Positions 8,503-18,079 of a stretch of DNA of 64,000 nt are shown piece after piece. A program made the position numbers and the translations under genes. The stretch lies in assembly GCF_001676785.2 (NCBI RefSeq), contig NZ_CP015910.2, positions 1,736,001-1,800,000 of the forward strand, written 5' to 3'. The stretch is from Brachyspira hyodysenteriae ATCC 27164 (GTDB lineage: Bacteria > Spirochaetota > Brachyspiria > Brachyspirales > Brachyspiraceae). The first letter of the stretch is position 1, and each line of letters opens with the position of its first letter. Below the pieces are notes generated by a model, which did no database searches, had not been told where the DNA came from, and saw nothing but the letters and a program-made list of their open reading frames with translations.

Positions 8503-8964
8503 TTAACTATTAATTTTTTTTATAATATTAGTAGTAGAATATCCATCAACAAAGTCAATAAGTACTGTTTCTTTTGAATATTCTCTGCCTACAACATCTT
8601 CTATTTTATAATCTCCGCCCTTTACCAAAATATCCGGCTTTACTATTTTTATTAATTCAAGCGGTGTATCTTCATCAAATATAGATATATAATTAATACA
8701 TTCTAAAGCAGCAAGTACAATGGCTCTGTCAGTTTCATTATTGATAGGTCTGTCATTTCCTTTTAAACGCTTTACAGAATCATCACTATTAAGCCCTAGA
8801 ATAAGCAAATCACCAAGCTCTCTAGCCTTTTGTAAATACTCCACATGTCCTCTATGAAGTATATCAAAACAGCCGTTTGTAAATACTATTTTTTTATTTT
8901 CTTCTCTATATTTGTTTAATACAGTATCTAAATTATTTCTTTCTATGAGTTTTTTATTTATCAT
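8503..8964 (-). CDS. hldE: D-glycero-beta-D-manno-heptose 1-phosphate adenylyltransferase
   Basis: This enzyme joins ATP and heptose 1-phosphate to make ADP-heptose, the substrate of the neighbouring hldD product. The 153 residues correspond only to the cytidylyltransferase-like half of E. coli HldE: FTNGCFDILHRGHVEYL contains the HxGH nucleotide-binding motif, and NSDDSVKRLKG, RPIN and VKGGDY follow. The kinase half is missing, so a separate HldA-type kinase must be encoded elsewhere. This single-domain form is often called RfaE2. Confidence 0.92.
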   Translation of the reverse strand: MINKKLIERNNLDTVLNKYREENKKIVFTNGCFDILHRGHVEYLQKARELGDLLILGLNSDDSVKRLKGNDRPINNETDRAIVLAALECINYISIFDEDTPLELIKIVKPDILVKGGDYKIEDVVGREYSKETVLIDFVDGYSTTNIIKKINS

Positions 8965-9044
8965 TATTGATTTATTCCAATTTTATATTTATTTGATTAA
9001 TTATATCATGTAACATATTAATAACAAGAATTAAAATATTATAT

Positions 9045-10241
9045 TCAATCTTTATATTCTAAAAAAGAAATAAGCTCTATATGATAAGTATCAGCAAACA
9101 TATCTATAATATTTAAATCTGATAAATTATAATACTCTTTTAATAGATTAATATCGCGGGCAAAAGTCATAGGGTCGCATGAAACATATATAATTTTTTT
9201 AGGCTTAATCCTTATTATTTCTTCTACCACATTTTTATTCATTCCTTCTCTAGGAGGATCTAATATCAAAGCATCAATATCATAATCAATATTTTTTAAT
9301 GTTATTAAAGCATCTTCATTTTTTATTTTTAAATCATATTTATTTGCTATTAATACAGAATCTTTATTTATCTCTGAAGCTATAAATTTATAATGATTAT
9401 TAAAACTTTTTATTTTATTTTCTAAAGCAGATGTAAAAAATCCGCTTCCAGCATAAAGCTCAACTATACTACTGTCATTATCACTTAAATATTTAATAAC
9501 ATTATACTGAAAATCATCAAGAAGATATAAATTACTTTGGAAAAATGTTTTATGCCCTATTGGAATATTACCATACTTAGTTTTATATAGTATAGTATCA
9601 CTTCCGTAACTTTTAATATTTTTATTATGCTTTACTGTTATTCCTTTAAAATATTTTTCAAAACATTTTATATTTATTTTTTTATTAAGTTCAATAAATG
9701 CAAGAGCTTCATTATTATTATTTTCTATAGAATAAATATTTCCTGTGATATTATTTTCAGATGCAAAATTCTTTATCTTATCAAATAAACTTTCTTTTAA
9801 AATAACACATTCATCAATATTTACAAAATCATTGCTTTTAAATCTATAAAAACCAATTCTGCCATTATCAGCTATCATATTAACTCTAAGCCTATAATTA
9901 ATATTTTCACCGTAAATCATTTTTATATCATTATTAAAGTCAATATTTCTAATAGCATTTAAAACAACATTCTTTTTTGTATCTAATTGTTTATTATATT
10001 CTATATGATTAAATAAACATCCTCCGCAAATACCGGCATATTTACATTTTGGGTTTATTCTAAACTGAGAAGATTCTATTATTTTATTTATAGATGCATA
10101 AGAAAATTTTTTACTTTCTTTAGTTATAGTGATATCTAATATATCGCCTTCAACACTATGAGGTATAAATATAACCTTTCCATTTTCATCTTTTGCAATT
10201 CCATATCCGCCATAAGCAGTATCTATAATTTTAACTTCCAT
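9045..10241 (-). CDS. 23S rRNA (uracil-5)-methyltransferase, RlmD/RlmCD type
   Basis: This SAM-dependent enzyme of the TrmA/RumA family makes 5-methyluridine in RNA, most likely 23S rRNA. The 398 residues hold an N-terminal TRAM domain (1-60, with GGYGIAKDENGKVIFIPHSV), then the Fe-S cysteines CKYAGICGGC near residue 83-92. The Rossmann methyltransferase domain has ELYAGSGFFT, LDPPREGM and SCDPMTFARD, the last holding the catalytic cysteine. Which uridine is modified cannot be decided from sequence. It is nine bases from the stop of the Rpn gene upstream. Confidence 0.92.
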   Translation of the reverse strand: MEVKIIDTAYGGYGIAKDENGKVIFIPHSVEGDILDITITKESKKFSYASINKIIESSQFRINPKCKYAGICGGCLFNHIEYNKQLDTKKNVVLNAIRNIDFNNDIKMIYGENINYRLRVNMIADNGRIGFYRFKSNDFVNIDECVILKESLFDKIKNFASENNITGNIYSIENNNNEALAFIELNKKINIKCFEKYFKGITVKHNKNIKSYGSDTILYKTKYGNIPIGHKTFFQSNLYLLDDFQYNVIKYLSDNDSSIVELYAGSGFFTSALENKIKSFNNHYKFIASEINKDSVLIANKYDLKIKNEDALITLKNIDYDIDALILDPPREGMNKNVVEEIIRIKPKKIIYVSCDPMTFARDINLLKEYYNLSDLNIIDMFADTYHIELISFLEYKD

Positions 10242-10250
10242 AAATTTATA

Positions 10251-11192
10251 TTAAAGTTTCTCTATTTCCTCTATAGTTAATCCTGTATTTTCACTTATAA
10301 ATTTATTATCTAAACCTGATTTTTTAAGACTTTTAGCTATAGATATGGCTTTATTTTTTTCTCCTTGTTCAATACCCTGTTCAATACCCTGTTCAATACC
10401 TTCTTTTATACCTTGCTGAATACCTATTTCTATACCTTCTTTTTTTCCTTCTTCTCTCTCATATTGAAGCATAGCAGCCTGTCCATAAAGAAAAGTGTCT
10501 CTTTCATTATAGGCAGACATCTCTTTTTCATCGGCTACAAATCTTTTATATTTATCCATAACTTTTGACATTATATCATTACCTCCTATTAACTTATTAA
10601 TGCTTTTTTCTAAATCTTTAGCAGTGAAAAAATCAATCCAAGATAAAAGTTTATTCTTATTATAATCATCTATACTAGCATTTTTTAATATTTCTGCAAA
10701 TCTCTTAATCTCTATAAAATGTATTTGAAAATCATCTAATTTAAGACTAGGATTATTAATATCTGATAATTGAAGACATTTATGCTCTCTTTTTATATCA
10801 CTTTCACTTCCTATTTTTAAATTAAAATTCAAGAAACTAATACTAATCATTTGACTTATATTAATATAATTTTCATTCTCTTTTAATTCAGAAGATATAT
10901 TTTTAGCTATATAATATAAGATTCTTTTTATAAAATTATTATTTCCTATCAACTGTATTTCAATAAGTATCTTTTTACCATCTTTAGTTTTTGCTTTAAC
11001 ATCAAGTATAGACTCTTTTAAATTTTCATTTTCTGCTAAATTGTAAGGATTAATAATTTCAAGATTACTTACAGATTCAAAACCCACATCATTTAAAACA
11101 GCATTAACAATATTTTCTAATATATCTTCATCGCCTTCAGTACCGATTAGATATCGTACAAATAAATCATTAAGTCTATTAATCTCTTTCAT
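10251..11192 (-). CDS. Rpn/PD-(D/E)XK transposase-like nuclease
   Basis: A 313-residue protein of the Rpn (recombination-promoting nuclease, formerly transposase_31 or YhgA-like) group, which is frequent in Brachyspira. The N-terminal 150 residues contain the predicted nuclease core: ILDVKAKTKDGKKILIEIQL supplies the D-(x)n-ExQ variant of the PD-(D/E)XK motif. The C-terminus has a short-period repeat of GIEQG type (residues about 258-290), encoded by near-identical 12-base units around 10,365-10,440. Members promote RecA-independent DNA exchange in E. coli, but whether this copy is active is unknown. No terminal inverted repeats were seen around it. Confidence 0.82.
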   Translation of the reverse strand: MKEINRLNDLFVRYLIGTEGDEDILENIVNAVLNDVGFESVSNLEIINPYNLAENENLKESILDVKAKTKDGKKILIEIQLIGNNNFIKRILYYIAKNISSELKENENYINISQMISISFLNFNLKIGSESDIKREHKCLQLSDINNPSLKLDDFQIHFIEIKRFAEILKNASIDDYNKNKLLSWIDFFTAKDLEKSINKLIGGNDIMSKVMDKYKRFVADEKEMSAYNERDTFLYGQAAMLQYEREEGKKEGIEIGIQQGIKEGIEQGIEQGIEQGEKNKAISIAKSLKKSGLDNKFISENTGLTIEEIEKL

Positions 11193-11248
11193 AGTACTAT
11201 TATAATAAAAACATAATAAATTGTCAAAGAAATATAATTATTATAAAC

Positions 11249-12529
11249 TTAGAAATAATCAGAAAAATAAACCTGCTCTTTAGGTATAATAGATTCTAAT
11301 AAATTTATTCCTTTTATGCTTGATTCTATTCTTCCTATTCTATACAGATAAGAAGGAGATTTATAACTCATAAGCATCGTTGTAAGAGTTTGAATATTCA
11401 TTCTTATAATGTATCTGTCTTTTCCGTTTCTTTTATATTCTTTATTAAGTCTTTTACAAACGGTATTTTTATTCTCGTCCCAATAAATTAAAAAGCTACC
11501 ATTATTCCATTTAGCCATATTATCTTTTATTATTAAATTGATTTTTTTATTTTTAGGCTTTCTCAAAAACGGATAATCATTAATAAACCCTTTGACATCA
11601 GTAATTCTTGCCATTATATAAGGTCTTATAGTTTCTTTTATTTCACTGTCCTCAAGCAAAAATGCAATAGGCTCATTAGTATAATTATATCCATGAACTT
11701 TATCCACCATAGAGAAATGTGCAGATATATAATTCCAAAGTCCAAGCCTAGCCTCAAAATTAAGATAAACAAGTTCTTTTATATGAAATATATCATTTTC
11801 TATTACATAAACTAAAAAACCTTTAGCCTCTTCTTTTTCATTATAATATATTGCAACTATTGTATCATCTACATCCCATCTCCAATACTCTTCCCATTCT
11901 AAATCACCCCTAATCAAAGCACCATGCCTTGTATGAGAAAATTCATTATAAAGCTCTATTAAATCCTCACTGTCAGAAGCAACTCTCTCTACCCTCCCCT
12001 TATTAGTTATAGTTTTTGGAAGCTGAGTATCTTTTATTTCAAAACTCATTTTATCAGAAATGATCTCCCAACCTTTTCTCCTATAGAATGGTATTGAATA
12101 AGGATATAATACAGATATAGTCTGACCTTCTTTTTTCATGTTCTCAATACTCTTTATCATCAAATCATTCATAAGTCCGAGATTAGAATATTCAGGATAA
12201 GTGGCAACACCTGTAATACCAGCCATTTTATATATAACGCCATGTATATTCATTCTCATAGGATAAACAGCAATTTGAGAAGCAAGCTTTTCACCGTCAA
12301 ACCAACCCAAAACTTTAGCCTTGCTTAATACAGCAGATTTAGCCTGTTTTATTTCATCAATCTCATAACCAAGATTTATAAGTTCATTATTGCTCACTTG
12401 AAATGCATATCTTAATAGATTATTAAAATCATCTAAATCTTCTAATGTTAAATATCTTATTCTAAATTTATTTTTCTTTTTTTTGATTATACTTTCTTTA
12501 GAATCTTCTTTACTATGATGAATACTCAT
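11249..12529 (-). CDS. Eis-like GNAT N-acetyltransferase
   Basis: A 426-residue acyl-CoA acetyltransferase with the layout of the Eis family. A first GNAT fold (about 22-170) carries MAGITGVATYPEYSNLGLMNDLM as the acetyl-CoA-binding region. A second degenerate GNAT fold and a C-terminal sterol-carrier-like domain (about 310-426) follow. Eis proteins acetylate amines of varied substrates, including aminoglycosides in mycobacteria, but the natural substrate here is unknown. It stands alone with its own spacer on both sides. The family is reasonably clear; substrate is not. Confidence 0.85.
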   Translation of the reverse strand: MSIHHSKEDSKESIIKKKKNKFRIRYLTLEDLDDFNNLLRYAFQVSNNELINLGYEIDEIKQAKSAVLSKAKVLGWFDGEKLASQIAVYPMRMNIHGVIYKMAGITGVATYPEYSNLGLMNDLMIKSIENMKKEGQTISVLYPYSIPFYRRKGWEIISDKMSFEIKDTQLPKTITNKGRVERVASDSEDLIELYNEFSHTRHGALIRGDLEWEEYWRWDVDDTIVAIYYNEKEEAKGFLVYVIENDIFHIKELVYLNFEARLGLWNYISAHFSMVDKVHGYNYTNEPIAFLLEDSEIKETIRPYIMARITDVKGFINDYPFLRKPKNKKINLIIKDNMAKWNNGSFLIYWDENKNTVCKRLNKEYKRNGKDRYIIRMNIQTLTTMLMSYKSPSYLYRIGRIESSIKGINLLESIIPKEQVYFSDYF

Positions 12530-12624
12530 AAATTTTACCTATATTTTACATAATACATAGTTAATATAATAAAAATATTTATAATTGTCAATTTATAAAA
12601 TTATGAAGCTATATAATTAAGATT

Positions 12625-13455
12625 TTAATTATTATGAGAATTTTCTATATTAGCCATAAATAATTCATCTGAAGGAAGAACCAAATTTTCAACATTATCT
12701 TCTTTACCCTGACATAATTTGAAGAAATCACAAAACTCACAATGCCTTCCAACCTTTTTATCAAAAGCTCTGTCATACCTTATATCATCAACTATTTCGT
12801 CAAACCATTCTCTTAAATAATTAATAGATTCAGGAGTAAATTCTATAGTATCTAATTTATCATCTTCAAAATGATAATAAGAACCGCTAGTAACCTTACA
12901 TTTAAGCCCATCCAATATACAAGCATATAATTTCAGCTGTATGGTTTTTCTATCTCTCTCCTCATTATCCTCGCCTACATCATAATACTTTGTAGTTTTA
13001 TAGTCTACAATCTGTAATGTTCCATCAGCAGATAAATCTATTCTATCTATCCTTCCAAATAAAATATAATCTCTTACTCTATTTTCCATATAGCTTTCTA
13101 TTTTATAAGGTACTTTCTGTCCAAATGAATTAAAGAAATTAGAAAGCATATAAAGTCCTCGCTCTCCAAGTTCCTTTTCTTCTTCTCTGCTATTAAAAAA
13201 AGCCCTTATACCGCTTCTTTTCCATACATTTCTGAATATATTATATAGATTATCTAAAGTTCTTTCTTCTGCACGCTGTTCATAAAATTCTTTACATGCC
13301 AAATGTATAGCATTACCGAATATAAAGTAAACATTAACACTTCTCTTTTGCTTTTTAAAAGGCTTTTCTATATAAGTATACCTATACTTTCTAGGACAAA
13401 GCAAATATGTTGACATACTGTATTCACTAAATCTCTGTAATTTTTTAGCTTCCAT
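12625..13455 (-). CDS. Fe-S PD-(D/E)XK nuclease (RecB/Cas4-like)
   Basis: A 276-residue stand-alone nuclease-fold protein. Cys20 in LLCPRKY plus the C-terminal CEFCDFFKLC give the C-(x)n-C-x2-C-x5-C pattern that binds an Fe-S cluster in AddB and Cas4 nucleases. The core motifs are the early histidine in FGNAIHLACKEF, ILFGRIDRIDL (the motif aspartate) and LQIVDYKTTK (D-x-K). An exonuclease or DNA-end-processing role is inferred. There is no cas gene or CRISPR array nearby and no AddA/RecB helicase adjacent, so it is better called a RecB-family exonuclease of unknown pathway. Confidence 0.88.
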   Translation of the reverse strand: MEAKKLQRFSEYSMSTYLLCPRKYRYTYIEKPFKKQKRSVNVYFIFGNAIHLACKEFYEQRAEERTLDNLYNIFRNVWKRSGIRAFFNSREEEKELGERGLYMLSNFFNSFGQKVPYKIESYMENRVRDYILFGRIDRIDLSADGTLQIVDYKTTKYYDVGEDNEERDRKTIQLKLYACILDGLKCKVTSGSYYHFEDDKLDTIEFTPESINYLREWFDEIVDDIRYDRAFDKKVGRHCEFCDFFKLCQGKEDNVENLVLPSDELFMANIENSHNN

Positions 13456-13499
13456 AAATTAAAATTATTATTAAATCTATATATTAATAATATTTATTA

Positions 13500-14369
13500 T
13501 TATTTTTCTGCTGTATTGTTATTTTCAGTTTCAGCAGAAGTATATTTATTAAGTAATTCTTTTATATCAGTATCAGTAGTAATATCTACAGGCTTTTTTC
13601 CTTCTATATCTGCTATATTAGCATCTGCTTTATTTTTCAAAAGTATTTCTACCGCTCTGTAACTATCAGAAGCTGCCGCAAAATGCAAAGCTGTCCAACC
13701 ATCATCATCTTGGAAATTAACATCTGCTTTAAATTTAATCAATGCTGATATAACTGTTACCTGATTATTCATAGAAGCCCACATTAATGGAGTAGTTCCT
13801 GTATTATCACCAACATTAACTATATCTATACCCGCACTTCTTGCAGCAGAAGAATCTAATATCACAGAAACAACATTAGCGTTTCCTCTTGCTGAAGCAA
13901 TATGTACAGCCATAGCATCATCTATACTGTCTTTAGCAAGAACATCAGCACCATAACTTAAAAGCATATTAACTATATCAGCATATCCATAATATGAAGC
14001 AAGCAAAAGAGGTGTCTGACCATCAGCATACCATTTATTATCTCCATCCATTAATATAGTATCAACAGGAAGTACAGGGTTCATATCAATCCACTTTTGA
14101 GATAATAATTCTTTTAATACTGCTGTATTATTAGCTTTAACTGCCACATGTAATGCAGACCATCCTTCAGAATTTGTACCATTAACATCTGTACCTTGTT
14201 TTAATAATTCTCTAATTTTATTAATATCACCTTTTTCTATATAATCAAAAAATTCATTGTTGGAGTTTGTAAGTATATTATTTTGAGAAGTTTCTGAATT
14301 TGTGATGTCTTGTGAATATAACATAAAGCTAAATAAAAACAAACTAACCGCAACAAATACTTTTTTCAT
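13500..14369 (-). CDS. exported ankyrin-repeat protein
   Basis: A 289-residue protein with a signal peptide (MKKVFVAVSLFLFSFMLYSQ, cleavage about residue 19-20) followed by about six ankyrin repeats. Recognisable repeat cores include GWSALHVAVKANNTAVLKEL, GQTPLLLASYYGYADIV, AVHIASARGNANVV, GTTPLMWASMNNQVTVI and GWTALHFAAASDSYRAVEIL. It is probably periplasmic and mediates protein-protein binding. It has no partner gene beside it and diverges from an outer-membrane-type gene. Ankyrin proteins are abundant in Brachyspira genomes, and function cannot be assigned. Confidence 0.9.
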   Translation of the reverse strand: MKKVFVAVSLFLFSFMLYSQDITNSETSQNNILTNSNNEFFDYIEKGDINKIRELLKQGTDVNGTNSEGWSALHVAVKANNTAVLKELLSQKWIDMNPVLPVDTILMDGDNKWYADGQTPLLLASYYGYADIVNMLLSYGADVLAKDSIDDAMAVHIASARGNANVVSVILDSSAARSAGIDIVNVGDNTGTTPLMWASMNNQVTVISALIKFKADVNFQDDDGWTALHFAAASDSYRAVEILLKNKADANIADIEGKKPVDITTDTDIKELLNKYTSAETENNNTAEK

Positions 14370-14463
14370 AGAAATACCCTCAATTCTATTATAATTTCTA
14401 TAAATTATAGTATATATTTAAAAATATACAACAATTTATATAATAATTTTCATATTACAATAC

Positions 14464-14492
14464 TTGATATATTGTAATATATAAAATAATAT
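14464..14492 (+). promoter_or_regulatory. sigma-70-type promoter of the outer-membrane-type gene
   Basis: TTGATA (14464-14469), a 17-base spacer and TAATAT (14487-14492) precede an AAAGGAG ribosome binding site and the ATG at 14518. Confidence 0.55.
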
Positions 14493-14517
14493 ATCTAATA
14501 TTTTAAAGGAGATTTTT

Positions 14518-15846
14518 ATGGATAACTATAATAAAGCACACTATAAAGTTTTAACAAGTAAAATCAATTCTTTTTATTTAACTATTTTTTGTATTATGTT
14601 AATTAGTATTGGTAATAAAGCATATTCACAAACTACAAACACCAATGACATAAAAAGATACGGACAATTATCAGCATCTTTAGAGATGGTTGCTTATGGA
14701 AGAATGAGCGATTTAATAGAACAAACAGGAAATGAAGATACTTTAGGTGTTTTATTATACGGAGATTTGCATTATATAAAACAATATAAATATGCATCTA
14801 TAGAAGCAGCATTCAATGCCAGATTTTATGAGCCATTATCTCATAAAGCAAGATTTTATAAAGATATGTCTCCTCCTGTATTTGACTTCTCTAAAATGAA
14901 TATATTTGTTAATTTTAAATATGTAGGCATAAGGGCAGGAGTTTTAGAACCATATACAAAAAACATACCTATGACATCATATTTTCCAACATTATTCTAT
15001 TATCATACTGTAAGCAGCAATAAAGCAACGGTGCTTTCAGGACCTAGAGATATGCCTATAGGCTATGATACTCAGTTTATACCAAGATACGATACAGGAA
15101 TAATGGTAGAAGCTAATTTCTTCGGAGTATTTATAGGTGTAGGTATGGTTAATGGTGAAATGGGGCTAGATGCCAATTCCTCTAAAGGTTTAATGGCTAA
15201 AGTAGCCTATAGTAATGATTATATAAATACAGGAGTTGCCGGAATTGTTACAGAAATAGGCTCAATACCGATAAAAGAATGGGGAGACAGTGTTAATGCA
15301 TTTTTCTATTTCAAAAATGGAAGAGATGGAAGATTTACTGTAGGACTAGAAGGTTTTTGGTTCAGACATGGAATAAGAACTCATAATCAATATTTTCCAG
15401 GTCAGGAAAATACAAATGATCATCATTATAATGGAGGATATTATACTGATTTTTCCGTACAAACATTCAATGGAAATGAGCCTTATTATGGTATGAGCGG
15501 ATTTATATTTTTTGAAGCTAGAAGATTATGGAAATTTGATATAACTGCTCATTTTGGAATACATGATAATAATATATATTCTAATGCTGAAGATATTTAC
15601 CAGCTAAAATATAGAGCTTTCTTAAGAATAACATTCAATATAACTGATGATTTTAAAATAATGATTTCAGATACATTTACTTATGATCCTGTTTATAAAA
15701 ATAATTATCAATATTATGAATTAGAGGATAGATATCAAGTTGGAGTTATTTCTTATGAGGCAAAAAATGGCGGACATTATACTGTAGATAATGATTTTTA
15801 TTTGGGTATGAGTTTCAAATTTGGCGGAGTATGGGGAAATAAATAA
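14518..15846 (+). CDS. predicted beta-barrel outer-membrane protein
   Basis: A 442-residue exported protein not assigned to a named family. An N-terminal stretch with a hydrophobic core (about 21-32, LTIFCIMLISIG) ends in NKAYSQ, a likely signal-peptidase site near residue 38. The mature part is rich in aromatic residues and glycine, with alternating polar/apolar segments such as YGQLSASLEMVAYGR, GTGIMVEANFFGVFIGVGMV and FYLGMSFKFGGVW. This is the look of an outer-membrane beta barrel or porin. The strong promoter and AAAGGAG site suggest good expression. It is monocistronic; proB follows after 65 bases. The barrel prediction is an inference from composition. Confidence 0.7.
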   Translation: MDNYNKAHYKVLTSKINSFYLTIFCIMLISIGNKAYSQTTNTNDIKRYGQLSASLEMVAYGRMSDLIEQTGNEDTLGVLLYGDLHYIKQYKYASIEAAFNARFYEPLSHKARFYKDMSPPVFDFSKMNIFVNFKYVGIRAGVLEPYTKNIPMTSYFPTLFYYHTVSSNKATVLSGPRDMPIGYDTQFIPRYDTGIMVEANFFGVFIGVGMVNGEMGLDANSSKGLMAKVAYSNDYINTGVAGIVTEIGSIPIKEWGDSVNAFFYFKNGRDGRFTVGLEGFWFRHGIRTHNQYFPGQENTNDHHYNGGYYTDFSVQTFNGNEPYYGMSGFIFFEARRLWKFDITAHFGIHDNNIYSNAEDIYQLKYRAFLRITFNITDDFKIMISDTFTYDPVYKNNYQYYELEDRYQVGVISYEAKNGGHYTVDNDFYLGMSFKFGGVWGNK

Positions 15847-15898
15847 AACTATTTTAAAATAATTATAAATTAAATCTTTATTTTTTTATTATATCATT

Positions 15899-15904
15899 TA
15901 TAAT
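15899..15904 (+). promoter_or_regulatory. -10 element very close to the proB start
   Basis: A perfect TATAAT ends seven bases before the proB ATG. No clear -35 hexamer lies 16-18 bases upstream (only T-rich sequence), so the call is tentative. If it is used, the transcript would start at or beside the start codon and proB would be leaderless. Confidence 0.35.
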
Positions 15905-15911
15905 AATCAGT

Positions 15912-17057
15912 ATGAAAAATATAGATTTAAATAATGTAAATAGAATAGTATTCAAATTCGGTACGAATGTTTTGAGGAATGATGAAGGATATATATCTTT
16001 AGCTAGAATATATTCGTTTATAGAAGCTATAGCAAAGTTTCACAGAATGGGAAAAGAAGTTTTAATAGTTACTTCAGGAGCTGTGGGATTAGGTGCTAAA
16101 AAAATTAATGTAACAGATTTAGATGAAGTTGCTTTGAAACAGGCTTGTGCTGCCATAGGGCAATCTCAGCTTATGTCTATATATGAAGACGGATTTTCAA
16201 AATTCGATATAGTTACTGCTCAAATACTTTTAACTGAAGAAGATTTCTCCAATAGAAGAAGATATTTAAATTTGCACTCTACTTTGAGTATGCTTTTAAA
16301 ATATAAAGTTGTGCCTATAATAAATGAAAATGATACAGTATCAAGCGATGAGCTTAAACAATTATACGATGTTACTCAAATAAGTTTTTCAGATAATGAT
16401 AAACTTTCAGCATTAGTAGCAAGCGAATTAGATGCTGATTTACTTATAATACTTTCAGATATAAATGGGCTTTATGATGATAATCCTAAAACTAACCCTA
16501 ATGCTAAATTTATACATGAAGTATTTGAAGTTACAAAAGAAATAGAGAATCTAGGTCTTGATGCTTCAAAAGGCGGAAGAGGCGGAATGAAAACAAAGCT
16601 TCAGGCTGCAAAAATAGTTACAAGATCAGGATGTGCATTGTTTATAGCTAATGGAAAAAGACCTAATGTTCTCAATGATATTTTTGAGACAAAAGATAAA
16701 ACAATATTCTATCCTGTTGAAGAAGATAATGAACTTTCAACTAAAAGAAGATGGATTGCTTATGCTACAACTATAATAGGAAAATTAATAGTTAATGCTG
16801 GAGCTAAAAAGGCTGTTTTAGAAAAAGAATCAAGTCTTTTACCTATAGGAATAACAAAAGTAATTAATAACTTTAAAAAAGGCGATATAGTAAGTATAAT
16901 AGATGAAAATGGTACAGAGTTTGCAAGGGGAATAGTTAATTATAATTCTGATGATGTTCAGAAAATAATAGGACATCACTCTGATGATATACTTAAAATA
17001 TTAGGCTATAAAAATTATGATGCTGTTATTACCAGAGACTATATAGTATTATTATAA
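15912..17057 (+). CDS. proB: glutamate 5-kinase
   Basis: ProB phosphorylates glutamate in the first step of proline synthesis. The 381 residues comprise the amino-acid kinase domain (about 1-255: FKFGTNVLRN, LIVTSGAVGLGA, IINENDTVS, SDNDKLSALVA, GGMKTKLQAA) and a C-terminal PUA domain (about 280-370). The start codon has no Shine-Dalgarno sequence, but the protein begins at the normal place before the kinase beta strand, and a TATAAT lies seven bases upstream. proC is 1.5 kb away on the opposite strand; proA is not in the window. Confidence 0.95.
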   Translation: MKNIDLNNVNRIVFKFGTNVLRNDEGYISLARIYSFIEAIAKFHRMGKEVLIVTSGAVGLGAKKINVTDLDEVALKQACAAIGQSQLMSIYEDGFSKFDIVTAQILLTEEDFSNRRRYLNLHSTLSMLLKYKVVPIINENDTVSSDELKQLYDVTQISFSDNDKLSALVASELDADLLIILSDINGLYDDNPKTNPNAKFIHEVFEVTKEIENLGLDASKGGRGGMKTKLQAAKIVTRSGCALFIANGKRPNVLNDIFETKDKTIFYPVEEDNELSTKRRWIAYATTIIGKLIVNAGAKKAVLEKESSLLPIGITKVINNFKKGDIVSIIDENGTEFARGIVNYNSDDVQKIIGHHSDDILKILGYKNYDAVITRDYIVLL

Positions 17058-17074
17058 TAATATATTTTTTATTA

Positions 17075-18073
17075 TTATATATTTTTTAATTGCAAAGTAG
17101 CATCTTCAGGAGTAATAGAATTAATAAATACTCCGCTTCCTAACTCATATCCTGCCAATTTACTCATTTTAGGCATTATATCTAAAAACCAATGGCTGGA
17201 ATCTTTGTATTTATTTTCAAGTGTAGGCAAAAGAGTATGAAGTACATAATTAAAACCAACTTCACCCAAAAGCTTATACAATCTGTCAAATACATCTTTT
17301 AATATACTTGAAAAATCTAAAATATTAGAACTAGAAGTATGTATAATACTATCAGAATGATCTTTTGGAATTACATATATCTGATATGGAGATCTTGAAG
17401 CAAATGGAGATATAGCTATAAAGCTTTTATTTTCGCATATCACTCTTTCATCTAATGATTTCTCTTCTTTTATTATATCGCAGTATACGCATCTTCCATT
17501 TTTACCATAATAGTCTAATGCACCGCTTATCTCCTCATACATCTGAACTGGTATAAAAGGAGTGGTTATAATCTGAGAATGTGAATGATAAAGACTTGCC
17601 CCTGCTTCCGGCCCAAAATTTTTAAAATACAGACTATACATCATATCCTCATTTTTTCCTAAATCTTTAAGCCTCATCATAACAGCTTTAAAAATGTAGA
17701 AAAAATCTTCTGTTTGTGCATGATAAAAATTAAAGTAATGATTGGGATGTTCTATAATAACATCATGAAAACCCTTAGAACTGCTGGCATAAAAAAGTTC
17801 ATTCTCTTTAGGCAATTCATTTTTATGGGTTTCAGATATTATAGGATATTTGTTAGGTACGATTCTAACCTGCCAAATTTCCTCCTGTTCAGCATAAACA
17901 GTATAAACAGGATCCGGAGTTTTCATTTCATGTCCTCGGCAAAAAGGACAGCTAAGTTCAGAATTAGCAACATGTCTCTCAGTTGAATTTACATAATCGC
18001 TAGGTCTTCCTGTTCTCTCGGATGAAATGATTACGGACTGTTTTGTTACAGGGTCTTTACGGATATGGGGCAT
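17075..18073 (-). CDS. galT: galactose-1-phosphate uridylyltransferase
   Basis: GalT exchanges UMP between UDP-glucose and galactose 1-phosphate in the Leloir pathway. The 332-residue protein has the zinc-binding CPFCRGHE near residue 41 and the active-site region SLYHSHSQIITTPF, where the HxHxQ motif carries the nucleophilic histidine. A second CxxC (CVYCDI) lies near residue 195, as in compact GalT-like HIT-superfamily enzymes. The final residues before the stop are typical. It starts six bases after the stop of a receiver gene, so the two are co-transcribed, an unexplained pairing. Related ADP-glucose phosphorylases have a similar fold, so exact substrate is inferred. Confidence 0.87.
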   Translation of the reverse strand: MPHIRKDPVTKQSVIISSERTGRPSDYVNSTERHVANSELSCPFCRGHEMKTPDPVYTVYAEQEEIWQVRIVPNKYPIISETHKNELPKENELFYASSSKGFHDVIIEHPNHYFNFYHAQTEDFFYIFKAVMMRLKDLGKNEDMMYSLYFKNFGPEAGASLYHSHSQIITTPFIPVQMYEEISGALDYYGKNGRCVYCDIIKEEKSLDERVICENKSFIAISPFASRSPYQIYVIPKDHSDSIIHTSSSNILDFSSILKDVFDRLYKLLGEVGFNYVLHTLLPTLENKYKDSSHWFLDIMPKMSKLAGYELGSGVFINSITPEDATLQLKNI

Positions 18074-18079
18074 AAAATA

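Noticed and set aside
12625-13455. Cas4 nuclease as part of a CRISPR system
   Set aside because: Motifs fit Cas4-like proteins, but no repeat-spacer array and no other cas gene exist in the window.
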